Positions 32,863 through 42,273 of a DNA stretch of 64,000 nt are shown here, in pieces. The notes under the pieces were generated by a model. The model ran no database searches and was not told where the DNA came from. It saw only the letters and a program-made list of their open reading frames with translations. The translations under genes and the position numbers were made by a program. Position 1 is the stretch's first letter, and each line of letters starts with the position of its first letter. This DNA comes from an uncultured Megasphaera sp. (GTDB taxonomy: Bacteria > Bacillota > Negativicutes > Veillonellales > Megasphaeraceae): contig CAKPYN010000008.1 of assembly GCA_934202965.1 (NCBI GenBank), positions 1 through 64,000 of the forward strand. Reading direction: 5' to 3'.

Positions 32863-34656
32863 TTATCTCTTTACGAGGTCTTCTTCAACTTGAATGTGAA
32901 GTTCGTGAAGCTGCTTTTTCGTTACTTCTGAAGGTGCTTCGCTCATCGGATCGATCGCATTTTGTGTTTTCGGGAATGCGATAACATCACGAATCGACTT
33001 ACGATGAAGCATAAGCATAATCATACGGTCAAGACCAAATGCTAAGCCGCCATGTGGTGGTGCACCATATTCAAACGCCCGAAGTAAGAAGCCAAATTTC
33101 TGTTCTGCTTCTTCCGGCGTAAGACCAATGGCTTTAAAGACACGCTGCTGTAAATCCGGCTGATAGATACGGAGTGAACCACCGCCTAATTCAATACCAT
33201 TCAAAACGAGGTCATAGGCTTTGGCATACACATGAGCCGGATCTGTTTCCAATTTATCAAGGTCTTCATCACGAATAGCAGTAAACGGATGATGCATGGC
33301 AACGAAACGTTTTTCTTCTTCGCTGTATTCAAACATCGGGAAATCAACAACCCAGGTAAAGGCAAATTTATTTTCGTCAATAAGATTCATGCGGCGGGCC
33401 ATTTCTTTACGAAGTTCGCCAAGAGCTGCTGCAACAACAGATGGTTTGTCAGCAATCATAAGAACTAAGTCCCCAGTTTCAGCACCGCAGGCTTTACCAA
33501 TTTCACGAAGCTTATCTTCACCGAAGAATTTTTTAATCTGAGATTTCAGTGTTCCGTCTTCAAGGAATCCAATCCAAGCAAGGCCTTTTGCACCATAGTG
33601 GCTGACATATTCAACAAGACCGTCTAATTCACGGCGAGGAATATCGGCATCACCTTTAACATTGATTGCTTTAACCTGACCGCCATTGTCGATAACATTG
33701 CGGAATACTTTAAAATCTGTATCTTTAACTAATTCCGTAACATCCGTAAATTTCATATCAAAACGGATATCTGGTTTATCAGAACCATAATTTTCCATTG
33801 CATAGTCCCACGTCATGCGATGAATCGGCAGTTCTACATCGTGGCCCAAGGTTTCCTTAAAAATATAATGAACCATGTTTTCTACGAGCGTCAAAATCTG
33901 TTCCTGATCCATAAAGGACATTTCCATATCCAACTGCGTGAATTCAGGCTGACGATCGGCACGCAAATCTTCATCACGGAAGCAGCGAGCAATCTGATAA
34001 TACCGATCCATACCGGAAATCATGAGCAACTGTTTAAAAATCTGCGGAGACTGCGGAAGGGCATAGAATTTGCCATCATTGACACGGCTCGGTACGAGGT
34101 AGTCACGAGCACCTTCTGGTGTGCTTTTGCAAAGTTCCGGTGTTTCGATATCAATAAAGCCGTTTTCATTCAGGAATGTACGCATTGCATGTTTTACTTT
34201 ATGACGCATGATTAAGTTATTCTGCATTTCCGGACGGCGCAAATCCAAATACCGATATTTCAAGCGAATTTTTTCATCTACATCGATGTTATCTTCAATA
34301 TAGAACGGTGGCGTTTTGGAAGAGTTGAGAATACGAAGTTCTTCACAACGAATTTCAATCGTGCCCGTTTTCATTTTCGGGTTTACCGTATCTTTATCAC
34401 GCATCCGAACAATGCCGCGGATAGCCAATACATATTCTGTACGAACCTGTTCCGCTTTTTTAAAGGAAGCTTCTTCATAATCCGGCGAAGCAACAACCTG
34501 AACAATACCCGTCCGGTCACGGAGATCAATAAAAATCAATCCGCCATGATCGCGACGTCGTTCTACCCAGCCGCACAGGGTTACTTCTTTACCATTATCC
34601 GCTTCGCTGACTTCTGCGCAGTACTGGGAGCGGCGTAAACCTTCCATTGTATCCAT
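32863..34656 (-). CDS. aspS: aspartyl-tRNA synthetase
   Basis: Class II synthetase, 597 residues, with an N-terminal OB-fold anticodon domain (LCGWVERRRDHGGLIFIDLR), the bacterial GAD insertion (about 290-420) and motif 3 GGLAFGLDRMIMLM. Bacterial-type length. Ends with LRDLHI-type tail. It lies 8 bases after hisS. Confidence 0.97.
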   Translation of the reverse strand: MDTMEGLRRSQYCAEVSEADNGKEVTLCGWVERRRDHGGLIFIDLRDRTGIVQVVASPDYEEASFKKAEQVRTEYVLAIRGIVRMRDKDTVNPKMKTGTIEIRCEELRILNSSKTPPFYIEDNIDVDEKIRLKYRYLDLRRPEMQNNLIMRHKVKHAMRTFLNENGFIDIETPELCKSTPEGARDYLVPSRVNDGKFYALPQSPQIFKQLLMISGMDRYYQIARCFRDEDLRADRQPEFTQLDMEMSFMDQEQILTLVENMVHYIFKETLGHDVELPIHRMTWDYAMENYGSDKPDIRFDMKFTDVTELVKDTDFKVFRNVIDNGGQVKAINVKGDADIPRRELDGLVEYVSHYGAKGLAWIGFLEDGTLKSQIKKFFGEDKLREIGKACGAETGDLVLMIADKPSVVAAALGELRKEMARRMNLIDENKFAFTWVVDFPMFEYSEEEKRFVAMHHPFTAIRDEDLDKLETDPAHVYAKAYDLVLNGIELGGGSLRIYQPDLQQRVFKAIGLTPEEAEQKFGFLLRAFEYGAPPHGGLAFGLDRMIMLMLHRKSIRDVIAFPKTQNAIDPMSEAPSEVTKKQLHELHIQVEEDLVKR

Positions 34657-34663
34657 TAGTTAA

Positions 34664-35929
34664 TCATCCCTTCTTATGTGTTTCCATATATGCAACGATT
34701 CTGTCCAGGGGAACACTCACTTGTTCTTTTGTTTCCATGTTACGAACCTGTGCCTGGCCGCTAGCCAGTTCTTCTTCCCCAATGATGACAGTATAATCGG
34801 CATTTAACTTATTTGCTGATTTCATCTGCCCTTTCATGCTGCGTCCCAACAGGTCAATTTCAGCATACATTCCTTTAGCGCGAAGCTGCTGCTGCAAATC
34901 AAATGCCTGCGTTTTAGCCGCATCACCTAGAGCTACGATGAATACAGGCTGCTTCTTCGGTACTGGCGGCATTAATCCCTGTTCCTTTAATGTCAGGAGC
35001 AGTCGTTCCATTCCAATAGCAAATCCAATACCCGGTGTAGCCGGCCCGCCAACTTCTTCAATCAAGCCGTCATAACGGCCGCCACCGCAAACTGTGCTTT
35101 GGGCACCCAGCGGCGCATACATAATTTCAAATGCTGTATTGGTGTAATAATCCAAGCCACGAACCAGGCGAGGATCTAATTCAAAGGGAATGCCGATTTT
35201 TGTCAAATATTCTTGTACTTTTGCAAAATGTTCCTTGCAATCGTCACAAAGGTTATCTGTTAATTCCGGCACACCAATGGCAGCATGTTTGCAACCTTCT
35301 TCTTTGCAATCCAATACACGAAGCGGATTTTTTTCCAGACGTGCTTTGCAGTCATCACAAAGCTGATCTTTCTTATCTGCAAAAAAGTCCAATAATTTTT
35401 GGCGGTATACAGGACGGCATTTCGGGCAGCCAACGGAATTTAAATGGAGCACTAAGTCATTCAACCCCAATTCATGGAAAAGCTGAAATGCCATCGCAAT
35501 AATTTCTGCATCCACTGCCGGGTCTTTCGAACCAATTTCTTCCACCCCAAATTGCGTAAACTGACGATACCGGCCAGCTTGGGGACGATCATGCCGAAAC
35601 ATGGGTCCCATATAGTAAAATTTGTGAACACTGGGATCGCCATATAATTTATGTTCCAAAAATGCCCGAACGACAGAGGCTGTATTTTCTGGACGCAGTG
35701 TCATGCTGCGGCCGCCACGGTCGTTAAACGTATACATTTCTTTGGTAACAACATCGGTTGTTTCACCAATGCCGCGCAAAAATAATTCTGTACTTTCAAA
35801 CATAGGGGTACGAATTTCACCAAAACCATAAAGCGAGCAGATTTGGCGTATTTTTTGTTCCAAAATCTGCCATTCAGCCGTTTGTTCCGGCAAGAAATCC
35901 TGCGTACCTCGTGGTGCAGTAATTGCCAT
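34664..35929 (-). CDS. hisS: histidyl-tRNA synthetase
   Basis: Class II synthetase, 421 residues, starting MAITAPRGTQDFLPEQ. Motif 2 is MGPMFRHDRPQAGRYRQF, HisA motif LVRGLDYYTNTAFE. An insertion at about 160-235 carries several CxxC pairs (CPKCR, CDDCK, CDDCKEHF), seen in Firmicute HisRS and possibly zinc-binding. Its ATG overlaps the hemZ stop as TAATG. The upstream open frame is not family-like. Confidence 0.97.
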   Translation of the reverse strand: MAITAPRGTQDFLPEQTAEWQILEQKIRQICSLYGFGEIRTPMFESTELFLRGIGETTDVVTKEMYTFNDRGGRSMTLRPENTASVVRAFLEHKLYGDPSVHKFYYMGPMFRHDRPQAGRYRQFTQFGVEEIGSKDPAVDAEIIAMAFQLFHELGLNDLVLHLNSVGCPKCRPVYRQKLLDFFADKKDQLCDDCKARLEKNPLRVLDCKEEGCKHAAIGVPELTDNLCDDCKEHFAKVQEYLTKIGIPFELDPRLVRGLDYYTNTAFEIMYAPLGAQSTVCGGGRYDGLIEEVGGPATPGIGFAIGMERLLLTLKEQGLMPPVPKKQPVFIVALGDAAKTQAFDLQQQLRAKGMYAEIDLLGRSMKGQMKSANKLNADYTVIIGEEELASGQAQVRNMETKEQVSVPLDRIVAYMETHKKG

Positions 35930-37392
35930 TACAAATCCTCTCCTCCATATATCATAGCACACAACTGCCGACGCTGCTTGATTTTTTCAGACAGTTTCTC
36001 GACATATTGTTCTACTTCTTTTGGCATATACAGTTTTTTCAAACTGTGTCCGTCACTGCAAACAAATTTTGTCGCACTGCCGGGACCAGCTGCCAACACG
36101 GTCTGTCTTTCTTCCATCATTTCTATGTTATATGCGCTAATCGTACCGGGCAATGCATAACCTACATTGGCAAAGCTGGCAGCCATATATTGCTGTCGAT
36201 ACATATAATACGGTATATATGTATGTTGCTGCAATGTTTTTTTACAAATAGACAACATCGCACGCACCGTATCTGCATCAGGAATGGCTTCGCGCAACGG
36301 ATGATGGAATAAGGGAGCCCGTTTTTTTAATGCTAACGTATGAATTGTAACATTTTCTGGGTGCAGTTGGCAAACAATTTCCATATTTTCCCGCATATCT
36401 TCTACAGTTTGTCCCGGAAGTCCGGCAATAAAGTCCATATTGACCACAGGAAACGCCAACTGTTTGCATCGGTTGTACATTTGATACACTGCTTCTACGG
36501 TATGTTGTCTTCCGATCATATCCAATACACGCTGCTGCATTGTCTGCGGATTGACGCTAATGCGATTCACACCATGTTGTCTAAGCATCGCCAGTATATC
36601 CTGCGTTGCCGTGTCCGGACGCCCTGCCTCTACCGTCCACTCTATACCTGGCGGTATCTGTTTTTGTATCGTTTCTACAATACGCTGCAGCAATGGCTGC
36701 GGCAGGCATGTCGGGGTTCCGCCGCCGACATACACAGAATGAATCTGCAGCTCATATTGCAGGCAAAGCTGCGCTATATCTTGTAAATCTCGTTCTACCG
36801 CTTCCGTAAAACGCTGTAAAAAAGCTGCATCTTCCTGAAAAATAAGTTTAGAAGGAAAGGAACAATACATACAGTGACTTGGACAATAGGGAATGCCGAC
36901 ATACAACGAAATTATTTTCTTAGGATTTAGGACATAAGGACGCTGGATGATAGCCATGTCCAGTAGTTCCTGCGTTTTGGATTTCTCAACATGATACGTT
37001 CGCCATACATGTTCTTTCACGCCCTTAGGTGACAAGCCCTGATCCAACAAACGATGAATCATTTTAGTGGGACGCACGCCAATCAATGTTCCCCATGCAT
37101 TATGCGGACTACCGCAAAACCGCTGATGCCATTGCAGCAGACAGGTCTTAATTATTTCACGTTTACGTTCTTGTCTAAAAATCCACGCCTCGCTGCGCCA
37201 TACATGCGATTCGCTCTGATAGGTGCAAGCTAAATGAATGCGGCCGCCTTGTTCATGTAAAACAACCGATGCTCCTATTTCCTGAATTTCATGACCGCCG
37301 GCATAGCCGCAAGAAGCCATAATCTGCCCAATCAGCGCATGATACGTTTCAGGCCCGGTATAGCAATAGGTCTGCTTGTTATTTATTGTCAT
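35929..37392 (-). CDS. hemZ: HemZ-type oxygen-independent coproporphyrinogen dehydrogenase-like radical SAM protein
   Basis: A 487-residue radical SAM protein. The N-terminal 160-residue extension is typical of HemZ. The cluster motif is CPSHCMYC (CxxxCxxC) with VGIPY before it, then GGGTPTCL and a HemN-like NPQTMQQRVLDMIGR. It is annotated for coproporphyrinogen III to protoporphyrinogen conversion, though many HemN-like members have other roles such as heme chaperoning. It starts within the end of fur and its stop overlaps hisS; hemZ-hisS-aspS is a conserved Firmicute cluster. Confidence 0.9.
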   Translation of the reverse strand: MTINNKQTYCYTGPETYHALIGQIMASCGYAGGHEIQEIGASVVLHEQGGRIHLACTYQSESHVWRSEAWIFRQERKREIIKTCLLQWHQRFCGSPHNAWGTLIGVRPTKMIHRLLDQGLSPKGVKEHVWRTYHVEKSKTQELLDMAIIQRPYVLNPKKIISLYVGIPYCPSHCMYCSFPSKLIFQEDAAFLQRFTEAVERDLQDIAQLCLQYELQIHSVYVGGGTPTCLPQPLLQRIVETIQKQIPPGIEWTVEAGRPDTATQDILAMLRQHGVNRISVNPQTMQQRVLDMIGRQHTVEAVYQMYNRCKQLAFPVVNMDFIAGLPGQTVEDMRENMEIVCQLHPENVTIHTLALKKRAPLFHHPLREAIPDADTVRAMLSICKKTLQQHTYIPYYMYRQQYMAASFANVGYALPGTISAYNIEMMEERQTVLAAGPGSATKFVCSDGHSLKKLYMPKEVEQYVEKLSEKIKQRRQLCAMIYGGEDL

Positions 37393-37888
37393 TTGACCCT
37401 AATTCTGCCTGCCGTTTCTTTTCGCATTCTTCACAATATCCATACACTTTTAATTGATGATCTACTGTATGAAAATGAAGCTGTTTTTGCAAAATCGATT
37501 CCAGTGTTTCCAATAAATCATCCTGGCATTCCCATACTTTACCGCATCCTAAGCAAATTAAATGGTGATGAAAATGTCCTTCATTGTCACGATCATTTAA
37601 TTCATAGCGACTGCAGCCATCATCAAAGTCAAGTTTTTTCAACAAATCCATTTCCGTAAATAAATCCAATGTCCGATATACCGTAGCCAAGCCAATATCC
37701 GGCGCCATTTTTTTTACTAATTCGAATACTTCTTCTGCACTCATATGACGAATTGAACTTTCGACAAAGGCTTTTAAAATAACCTGCCGCTGTGAGGTCA
37801 TTTTATATTTTTTGTCTTTAATCTTGTCTTTCATGCGTTTCATCATGACATTCATAATTTCTTCTTTATTGGTGTTATTTGTTTCCAT
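37379..37888 (-). CDS. Fur-family metal/peroxide regulator
   Basis: A 169-residue Fur/PerR/Zur-type repressor: winged helix with MTSQRQVILKAF and DIGLATVYRTLDLFTEM, then a metal site in GHFHHHLICLGCGKVWEC and a second CxxC (YGYCEEC), the structural zinc pair. An unusually Lys/Met-rich lead (MMKRMKDKIKDKK) precedes the domain. The exact metal cannot be read from sequence. Start candidates are ATG 37888 and 37894. It overlaps the AI-2E-type gene end by 14 bases and hemZ by 14. Confidence 0.9.
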   Translation of the reverse strand: METNNTNKEEIMNVMMKRMKDKIKDKKYKMTSQRQVILKAFVESSIRHMSAEEVFELVKKMAPDIGLATVYRTLDLFTEMDLLKKLDFDDGCSRYELNDRDNEGHFHHHLICLGCGKVWECQDDLLETLESILQKQLHFHTVDHQLKVYGYCEECEKKRQAELGSNDNK

Positions 37889-38954
37889 AATCATTCATCG
37901 CCTTTTCTTTATATGTTTTATAATACCATAGATGTTTTCCTAAAATTTGCAACACTGCTGTCACAGGAACAGTTAAAATCATGCCGGTAACGCCAAACAA
38001 CGTGCCACCAACCAACAACGCAATCACAATAACAACAGGATGCAGACTAATAACAGCCCCCATCACTTGCGGCATAATAAGATGACTGTCAATTTGTTGG
38101 ATAACAATATAAAAAATTAATACCTTAACAGATAAGGACAAATCCACTGTCGCTCCCAGCAAAATAGCCGGAATGGCACCGACAATCGGACCGACTATGG
38201 GTATCCATTCGGTAATGGCCGCCAACAGACCGATGACCATCGGATAGGGAACCCCCATAATCCACATTCCCACAAACGTTAAACCGGCAATAATACAACT
38301 CATCAAAATTTGACCGCGAATATATCGGCTCAGCACATGTTCAATTTCGCTAAATACTTGCTGCAGCTGTCCCCGAAACGATGGTGGATATAAATTAACG
38401 AACGACTGTACCATGCGGCTTCCATCTTTCATAAAATAAAAGGTAATAAAAGGAACCACGAAAAATTCCACCACCGTACCGGCAATCACAAATACAGACC
38501 GGACTAGATCAGTTACGCCTTCGATGCCATAATTTCCTATCTTGATAAATGTGTCGTTAATAATATTTTTTACCTGTTCTGGAATATAAAATTGCGTCTG
38601 TTCATTTTCCAACTGGTTGACTAAAGCAGCCGTTTGCCCAACTAAGGTGTTAAAATTAGCTGCCAATAAATTTACTTGAGCTACTAATGGCCTAAGTATA
38701 CTATTGGTAATAATCGTCATAATGACAATCAATAGGAAAAAAGAAACAATAATCGCCAGCCCCACGGGTAAATGATGATGAGTCAGCCGCAAAAATCCCT
38801 TAAGCACGATATCTCGAATCGGAATTAATATAAATGTTAAAATCAGCGAAATAATAACTGGCCAATAAATAGCATGCACAGAAATGAATAAGCCAAAAGC
38901 CAGTACCGCTAAGGCTACGCGCAGCCAAAATTGCGGTTCCTTATACGTGGACAT
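37875..38954 (-). CDS. AI-2E family transporter / permease
   Basis: A 359-residue UPF0118 membrane protein with about eight helices: two N-terminal, a long soluble loop (about 90-150), and a C-terminal bundle with EWIPIVGPIVGAIPAILLG. Members include the E. coli TqsA AI-2 exporter and Na+/H+ antiporters; the substrate here is unknown. It is 3 bases after the MBL-fold gene and overlaps fur. Confidence 0.87.
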   Translation of the reverse strand: MSTYKEPQFWLRVALAVLAFGLFISVHAIYWPVIISLILTFILIPIRDIVLKGFLRLTHHHLPVGLAIIVSFFLLIVIMTIITNSILRPLVAQVNLLAANFNTLVGQTAALVNQLENEQTQFYIPEQVKNIINDTFIKIGNYGIEGVTDLVRSVFVIAGTVVEFFVVPFITFYFMKDGSRMVQSFVNLYPPSFRGQLQQVFSEIEHVLSRYIRGQILMSCIIAGLTFVGMWIMGVPYPMVIGLLAAITEWIPIVGPIVGAIPAILLGATVDLSLSVKVLIFYIVIQQIDSHLIMPQVMGAVISLHPVVIVIALLVGGTLFGVTGMILTVPVTAVLQILGKHLWYYKTYKEKAMNDYGNK

Positions 38955-38957
38955 TTT

Positions 38958-39593
38958 TTACCATCCCCCGTCCAAATAGGGATTTCCCTTTCTTTCTTCA
39001 CCAATTGTTGAGGAAGGTCCATGGCCCGGTAAAACAACCGTGTCATCCGGAAGAGGCATCAGTTTTTTGTTAATGCTATTAATCAGCGTGTTCGCTGAAC
39101 CACCGTATAAATCAGTCCTACCTACGGAATATCTAAACAGGGTATCTCCCGAAAACACAACGCCTTCTCCATACAAGCTGATTCCACCTGGCGTATGACC
39201 TGGTGTTTCTAATGCCGTAAATTTTAAATTTCCCAACCGAATCACTTCACCATCTGTCACAACATGGTCCGGAGATTCACATTTAATTTCTTTTCCCATA
39301 AATAAAGATAAATTATTCCGGGAATTACTGATTAATTCTTTATCTCCCTTGCCTACGTAAACAGGTACTTGTTTATAATTGCGAAGTTCCTGCAACGCGC
39401 CAATATGATCAGCATGACCGTGGGTTAGAAAAATAAGTTTTAGATGCAGTTGCTGCTGCTGCAGTGACTGGTCAATCTTTTGATAATCCCAAGCGGGATC
39501 GATTACCATGGCATCTTTCGTTTCGCTGTCATAGACTATATAGCAGTTCGTCATCACCGGTCCCAATACCATGGACATATATTTCATACTCAT
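38958..39593 (-). CDS. MBL-fold metallohydrolase (glyoxalase II-like)
   Basis: A 211-residue metallo-beta-lactamase-fold hydrolase with the zinc motif THGHADHIG, third and fourth ligands in ETPGHTPGGISLYG and VLPGHGPSSTIGEE. It lacks the C-terminal helical domain of true glyoxalase II, as in YcbL-type enzymes. GGAGG lies 8 bases before the ATG. It lies between dtd and the AI-2E-type gene in the recJ-relA operon. Confidence 0.88.
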   Translation of the reverse strand: MSMKYMSMVLGPVMTNCYIVYDSETKDAMVIDPAWDYQKIDQSLQQQQLHLKLIFLTHGHADHIGALQELRNYKQVPVYVGKGDKELISNSRNNLSLFMGKEIKCESPDHVVTDGEVIRLGNLKFTALETPGHTPGGISLYGEGVVFSGDTLFRYSVGRTDLYGGSANTLINSINKKLMPLPDDTVVLPGHGPSSTIGEERKGNPYLDGGW

Positions 39594-39611
39594 CACATAT
39601 TCCTCCTTACT

Positions 39612-40061
39612 TTAAAACGCTTTTTTGCTGTCTACCAAAATCGTCACCGGGCCATGATTTTGCAAAGAAACAATCATCTCTGTACGAAAACGACCGGTTT
39701 CAGTATGAATTCCCAATGCCTTTATTGCTGTTACAAATTGGCTATATAACTTTTCTGCCATCTTTGGTGGAGCTGCCTGAATAAAGCTTGGCCGTCTGCC
39801 ATGCCGAATGTCACCATATAATGTAAACTGAGATACAACCATCAGTTCTCCTTGCACATCAAGTAATGACAAATTCAATTTACCGGCTTCGTCCTCAAAC
39901 ACGCGCATGTGGACTATTTTATCCACCATATATTGTACATCTTTCTCGTCATCATCAGCAGCTACGCCAAGCAAGACCGTCAGCCCTTGCCCAATACGGC
40001 CGGTTTCTACGCCTTCTGATGTCACACTGGATGACAATGTTTTTTGTACGACTGCCCGCAT
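39612..40061 (-). CDS. dtd: D-aminoacyl-tRNA deacylase
   Basis: Removes D-amino acids mischarged on tRNA, 149 residues. It has the family motifs MRAVVQ at the start, SQFTLYGD and a late NHGPVTILVDS (the cross-subunit Gly-Pro motif). Its ATG overlaps the relA stop (TAATG). relA-dtd pairing is conserved in Firmicutes. Confidence 0.96.
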   Translation of the reverse strand: MRAVVQKTLSSSVTSEGVETGRIGQGLTVLLGVAADDDEKDVQYMVDKIVHMRVFEDEAGKLNLSLLDVQGELMVVSQFTLYGDIRHGRRPSFIQAAPPKMAEKLYSQFVTAIKALGIHTETGRFRTEMIVSLQNHGPVTILVDSKKAF

Positions 40062-42259
40062 TATTGTGCTCCTCCTGTATACCGCTGTACTGTATATACA
40101 TCTTTTAAACGGCGTATTTTTGTAGTAATAAATTCAAATTGGGCTAAATCTTTGATACTGATACCCATATGAATGGTAACATTTTTAGTATCATTCACTT
40201 TCGCATTGACACTAAGCACAGAAATTTTCATTTCTGCCAATGTTGCCATAATTTCCGCCATAATACCGGTTCGGTCATAGGCTACGATTTCCATATTTAC
40301 TTCAAAGTTTTCATTGCCGCCATAATCCCATTCGACATCAATTAATCGATCAATGTCATTCTGATTATGACTAATATTAGGACAATCTGCCCGATGAACG
40401 GATACACCGCGTCCCCGCGTAATAAATCCAATAATCGGATCGCCCGGCACAGGGCTACAGCATTTTGCCAATCGCACCAATAACCCCGGTTCTCCTTTGA
40501 CCAAAATGCCGCTTCCATTGGATTTTATTGGCTTTTTGGGCTTCAATTTTTCAATGGCTACCAAACTGCCTTTTTCTTCTTGTTTCTGTACATCCTTCTT
40601 GTGAAGTTCCAGCAACTTAATTAATACCGTATTCACAGCAAATCCGCCATATCCCACAGCAGCTGCTAAATCATCTTCTGTACCGGCATTCATTTGTTTG
40701 GCTACACGAGCCAATCGTCCCGACGTATTCAATGCTTTCCAATCATGCCCCAAGCGTTTGCATTCTCGTTCCAGTGCTTCCATACCTTTGAGTATGTTGT
40801 CTTCCCGGTTTTCCTTTTTAAACCAGTTGCGAATTTTAGAACGGCTTTCTGAACTGCCGACAATATTCAGCCAGTCTAGACTCGGTTTTCCTACTTTAGA
40901 TGTAATAATTTCAACAATATCGCCGTTCTTCAGCTGATAATCTAATGGTACAATTTTTCCGTTTATTTTAGCTCCTACGCAGCGATGGCCTACGTCCGTA
41001 TGAATACGGTACGCAAAGTCAATTGGAATCGCTCCCTGCGGCAAATCAATGACATCCCCGCGCGGTGAAAATACAAATACTTCATCAGAGAAGGCATCTA
41101 ATTTTAACGCATTTACAAATTCTTTTGGGTTGCTTGTATCCTGCCATTCCAACAAATTACGGAGCCAGCCCATTTTTTCATCAAATTCATTTTTCGTGGC
41201 TGTCTGATTGCCTTCTTTATATCGCCAATGCGCTGCAATCCCATATTCGGCAATATGATGCATTTCCCACGTACGAATTTGTATTTCTACAGGCTGCCCT
41301 CTCGTACCAATAACCGTGGTATGCAGGGATTGATAATTGTTGGGTTTAGGCATGGCAATATAATCCTTAAACCGATAGGGAAGGGGCTTCCATAAGCTGT
41401 GCACAATCCCCAATACACCATAACAATCCTTTACGGTATCCACAATAACGCGAACAGCAAATAAGTCATATACTTGGCTTAAATCGCGATTATCTTTTTT
41501 CATTTTTTTGTAAATACTATAAAAATGTTTCGGACGGCCATTAATTTCACATTTGATATGAGCATCATCTAATGCCTTTTTTAGCACATCAATAGCTTCA
41601 TTGACAATTTCTTCCCGCACATGCCGTTTTTGCTTCATCTGGTCAACGAGATCATAATATTTATCTGGTTCCAAATACCGAAACGATAAATCTTCCAATT
41701 CCCATTTGATATTAAAAATCCCCAGTCTGTGCGCTAACGGTGCGAAAATTTCCAATGTTTCTTGGGCAATTCGTTTTTGCTTATCACTGCGCATGTACCG
41801 CAGCGTTCGCATATTATGCAATCTATCAGCCAGCTTAATAACGACGACGCGCACATCTTTTGCCATAGCTAAGAACATTTTTCGCATGCTGTTAAGCTGC
41901 TGGTCTTCTTTGGTTCGGTAATTCAAACGACTCAGTTTCGTAACGCCATCTACTAAAAAAGCTACTTCCTTGCCAAACATTTTTTTCAAATCATCCAATG
42001 TATAGCTTGTGTCTTCAACGACATCATGCAGCAAAGACGCCGTTATCGTTGTCGTATCAATTTTCATATCAGCCAAAATTTGTGCCACTGCCAAAGGATG
42101 AATGATATATGGTTCGCCACTGGCGCGACGCTGCTCTTTATGTGCTTCTTCAGCTAAATGAAATGCCTTTTTCACATCTTCACAGGATGCTTTAGGCTGA
42201 TAACTATGAATTGTATCCAATAATTTTTGAAATGCCTGGTCTTTATCTTTCACTTCCAT
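40061..42259 (-). CDS. relA: bifunctional (p)ppGpp synthetase/hydrolase
   Basis: A 732-residue Rel protein that makes and degrades the alarmone (p)ppGpp. N-terminal HD hydrolase with SLLHDVVEDTSYTLDDL intact, synthetase domain at about 230-340 (GRPKHFYSIYKKMKK, AMPKPNNYQSLHTTVIG), TGS at about 395-455 and a C-terminal ACT domain. Both catalytic sites look complete. It lies between recJ and dtd. Confidence 0.97.
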   Translation of the reverse strand: MEVKDKDQAFQKLLDTIHSYQPKASCEDVKKAFHLAEEAHKEQRRASGEPYIIHPLAVAQILADMKIDTTTITASLLHDVVEDTSYTLDDLKKMFGKEVAFLVDGVTKLSRLNYRTKEDQQLNSMRKMFLAMAKDVRVVVIKLADRLHNMRTLRYMRSDKQKRIAQETLEIFAPLAHRLGIFNIKWELEDLSFRYLEPDKYYDLVDQMKQKRHVREEIVNEAIDVLKKALDDAHIKCEINGRPKHFYSIYKKMKKDNRDLSQVYDLFAVRVIVDTVKDCYGVLGIVHSLWKPLPYRFKDYIAMPKPNNYQSLHTTVIGTRGQPVEIQIRTWEMHHIAEYGIAAHWRYKEGNQTATKNEFDEKMGWLRNLLEWQDTSNPKEFVNALKLDAFSDEVFVFSPRGDVIDLPQGAIPIDFAYRIHTDVGHRCVGAKINGKIVPLDYQLKNGDIVEIITSKVGKPSLDWLNIVGSSESRSKIRNWFKKENREDNILKGMEALERECKRLGHDWKALNTSGRLARVAKQMNAGTEDDLAAAVGYGGFAVNTVLIKLLELHKKDVQKQEEKGSLVAIEKLKPKKPIKSNGSGILVKGEPGLLVRLAKCCSPVPGDPIIGFITRGRGVSVHRADCPNISHNQNDIDRLIDVEWDYGGNENFEVNMEIVAYDRTGIMAEIMATLAEMKISVLSVNAKVNDTKNVTIHMGISIKDLAQFEFITTKIRRLKDVYTVQRYTGGAQ

Positions 42260-42273
42260 ATCACAATTCCCCC

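Noticed and set aside
34657..35962. T-box leader for hisS or aspS
   Set aside because: The genes overlap or abut their upstream neighbours and leave no room for a leader.
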